A program made the position numbers and the translations under genes. The notes below the pieces were generated by a model. The model saw only the letters and a program-made list of their open reading frames with translations. It was not told where the DNA came from and ran no database searches. This document shows, in pieces, positions 62,118-64,000 of a stretch of 64,000 bases of DNA. Position 1 is the stretch's first letter. Each line of letters starts with the position of its first letter. Location: assembly GCA_019055375.1 (NCBI GenBank), contig JAHQIW010000907.1:1-64000 (forward strand), read 5' to 3'. The DNA is from Parelaphostrongylus tenuis. Taxonomy: Eukaryota > Nematoda > Chromadorea > Rhabditida > Metastrongylidae.

Positions 62118-63717
62118 CTAGAAATCTATTTGGGTTGCTCCTTGCGTAATATGTTCCACCGGACGGCCTTCTTCATATCGTTTCCACATAATATGAAGCA
62201 AAGATTCCATATCCATACAATACTGCTTAACGTTGAACAATGTGGATGTGGTTCGAGCCTTCCACACTTTTGCGCGGATTGCTGACAAACTGAAATTTAA
62301 TGTGTTAAAGGAGTCACTAACCAGTTTAGAACGAACCCATTTGTGACTGATGTCGAGGAAATAACCTGTTTACACGACTTAAAGATAATTAGATTTAACT
62401 ACACTCAATAAATCTCCAGCATTAGTTGTTTAACGGTTCTTTGGTTCTTTTCGATTATCCCGGGACTAATGAGTGTTCGACCTTATTCACTGAACGAGAG
62501 GTTTTCATAAGAGTGTTAGTAATTAGTCTAAAGCTTAATCTGGTTAGCGAGGTACGTGGCCGGTTTTTCAAAACAACCTTTTATAATGCTGTGAAATTCA
62601 AAATAGAATTATGCTCTACATCTGCGGTGCAATTCAACTATTACTTAGCTGAAAGCTCGAAAATCACATGAACGTGTAAGAAAAATCCTTTAGTATTAGA
62701 GTCAGACGTTTGATCTGAAGTTTCTTTCAAAGCGGAGAAACAATCCCTAACTGAATAGCAACAATCGACATGAATCGACCATCGCGTTGAAACGGCCCCA
62801 TTTGTCCTGCGTCCTCCCCTATCCCGTAGAATAGCCAAAATCCCTTTGCCCGCGTATGTGAATTCGATCTTATTTTCTATGCTGAGCTATAGAGAAGTCT
62901 TTCGAGAAGATAAGAACAGCGTTGGAATCTATAAATCTTACGATATCGAATGATTACTAATAATCTGAAGAAAGAGCTCTGTCTTGCGATAAAATGCGTG
63001 GGTAAAACAAAAGTTTTCCTTTAGTTGGAGCATTATAATAGATTTTTTTTCGAAAACGGCCACTTACCACGTTAGCCAGAGATTTAATCTTTCGAATGAA
63101 TACTGACACAATTATGAAAAGTTCTTATCCAGCGAATGAGGTCGGATAGTCATTGGTCCCCGGGTAAACAAAAATTTCCTCACATAGTACAATGATGCCT
63201 ATCGCCGTTCTGTTTCCTAATGAAGTCGTTAACTCACCGACTTCTAAATTTATATTAACAAAAACTTTATCAATATTGTTCTGAATCTTGGCAGTGCAAG
63301 ACAGATGGGAATATTACCACTACGAAGAAAACACTTTTTATCACTCGAAAATGTCTGCGACGGAACAACTCACTAGTTCTTGTCCGTGCCAAGCTTCACA
63401 GCGATATTTACATAATCCTTCTGACTTTTTGCAACGAGTTCTGGAACTCCAAGGGCATACAACTGAGATGAAGCAACACGAGATGCCAAGGTCTCTACTA
63501 AAAATCCTGCTATCTCCATGTGTGATAATGAAACACAATAATAAGATAAAAACCTACGATCTACATACGCTAAATTACAAACGAAAGAGAATAACATACA
63601 TGGCATGGTTACCATCGGTGTTCCTGTCCACAATATATCCATACCAGTCGTATGCCCATTACACAATGGTGTATCCAAACAGACGTCTGCAAGCTGACCT
63701 CGTCTAACGTGTTCCTC
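62118..63717 (-). CDS. ogt-1: O-GlcNAc transferase, C-terminal exons (5' part beyond window)
   Basis: Transfers GlcNAc from UDP-GlcNAc to Ser/Thr of nuclear and cytoplasmic proteins. Three exons are visible: 63717-63600, 63497-63374 and 62289-62118 (stop TAG at 62118-62120). The first encodes [20 protein letters not shown] then [18 protein letters not shown], the signature of the family's C-terminal catalytic lobe (GT41). The second begins [20 protein letters not shown]. The last encodes [19 protein letters not shown] and a C-terminal stretch ending GATQIDF. All junctions agree in phase: donor T|GTATGT to acceptor TTTTTAG|TA, then TA|GTGAGT to AATTTCAG|T. The acceptor of the first exon is TTATCTCAG. 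The TPR half and most of the catalytic domain lie to the right of the window. The 1.1-kb intron 62290-63373 holds a dispersed-repeat copy. No stop or frameshift is seen, so the gene looks intact here. Confidence 0.95.
62560..63150 (+). repeat. Dispersed repeat in an ogt-1 intron, paired with 11380-11960
   Basis: Shares a long run of ordered blocks with 11380-11960: CTTTTATAATGCTGT, GAAAGCTCGAAAATCACATG, AACGTGTA, TAGTATTAGAGTCA, AACAGCGTTGGAATC, ATCGAATGATTACTAATAAT, GTCCTTGTGATAAA/GTCTTGCGATAAA. Distantly related to family 2. Confidence 0.6.
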
Positions 63718-64000
63718 CTGAGATAAGAACAAAATAAGTACATAATGCCTTCGAAAGAGAAATTACTGTTTAATGAAAGTGATGAATTTACTACTCCAGT
63801 CATTATGACGAACTTACACAACTACAACCTCATTAACTACCAACGCGCTGTTCAAAATAACAGATAAATAATGATTTTACAACCAAAACTTTAATAGTAC
63901 ACTTCCACCTAAAATTGTTGAAAGCACAGTAAAAATTGCAGTGGTATTTTGGTGATTTGAGAAGGTATTTCGTCTCAAAACCCGAAATGACAGTTGTAGG

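Overview
This window is eukaryotic nuclear DNA, most likely from a clade V parasitic (strongylid, hookworm-like) nematode. That placement is an inference. It rests on AT-rich intergenic sequence, very short introns with nematode-type acceptors (TTTCAG or TTTTAG), decayed RTE, Penelope-like and mariner elements, and a recognisable nematode-style O-GlcNAc transferase gene. There is no prokaryotic gene organisation, rRNA or CRISPR array.

Most of the window is introns, intergenic DNA and old repeats. Long open frames are rare, so genes were found by joining short coding blocks across phase-compatible splice sites. Two are recognisable. (1) The 3' end of O-GlcNAc transferase (minus, 62118-63717, running off the right edge) has three exons with exact phase agreement. 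(2) A telomere end-binding POT1-type second OB fold lies on the minus strand (48657-49812, four exons, 5' end unresolved). Other exon chains have consistent phases but no name: a multi-pass membrane protein (minus, 35641-37493), a three-exon gene (minus, 27653-28511), a two-exon 3' end (minus, 29430-29970), a coiled-coil C-terminus (minus, 19860-20045), a cysteine-rich segment (minus, 50837-51315) and a plus-strand terminal exon (38308-38752). Several single exons on the left (0-17 kb) are weaker.

The right half (44-61 kb) is a graveyard of autonomous elements: five mariner relics, one RTE-type LINE with endonuclease and reverse transcriptase (53190-55885), and five Penelope-like (PLE) pieces. 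Two of the PLE pieces are joined head to head (57640-61165), with inverted hammerhead-like termini. Small elements are scattered throughout: tRNA-headed SINEs, two families of fold-back (hairpin) repeats, and AT, AC, GA and ATAGAT microsatellites. A pair of fold-back copies forms a roughly 600-bp palindrome just upstream of the first resolved POT1-like exon.

The genes do not form an obvious pathway. I see no convincing new multi-gene system. The most unusual structures are the intronic palindrome beside the telomere gene, the head-to-head PLE with paired ribozyme-like ends, and the fold-back repeat families. Intervals not listed hold nothing I can support beyond AT-rich DNA and short chance frames.
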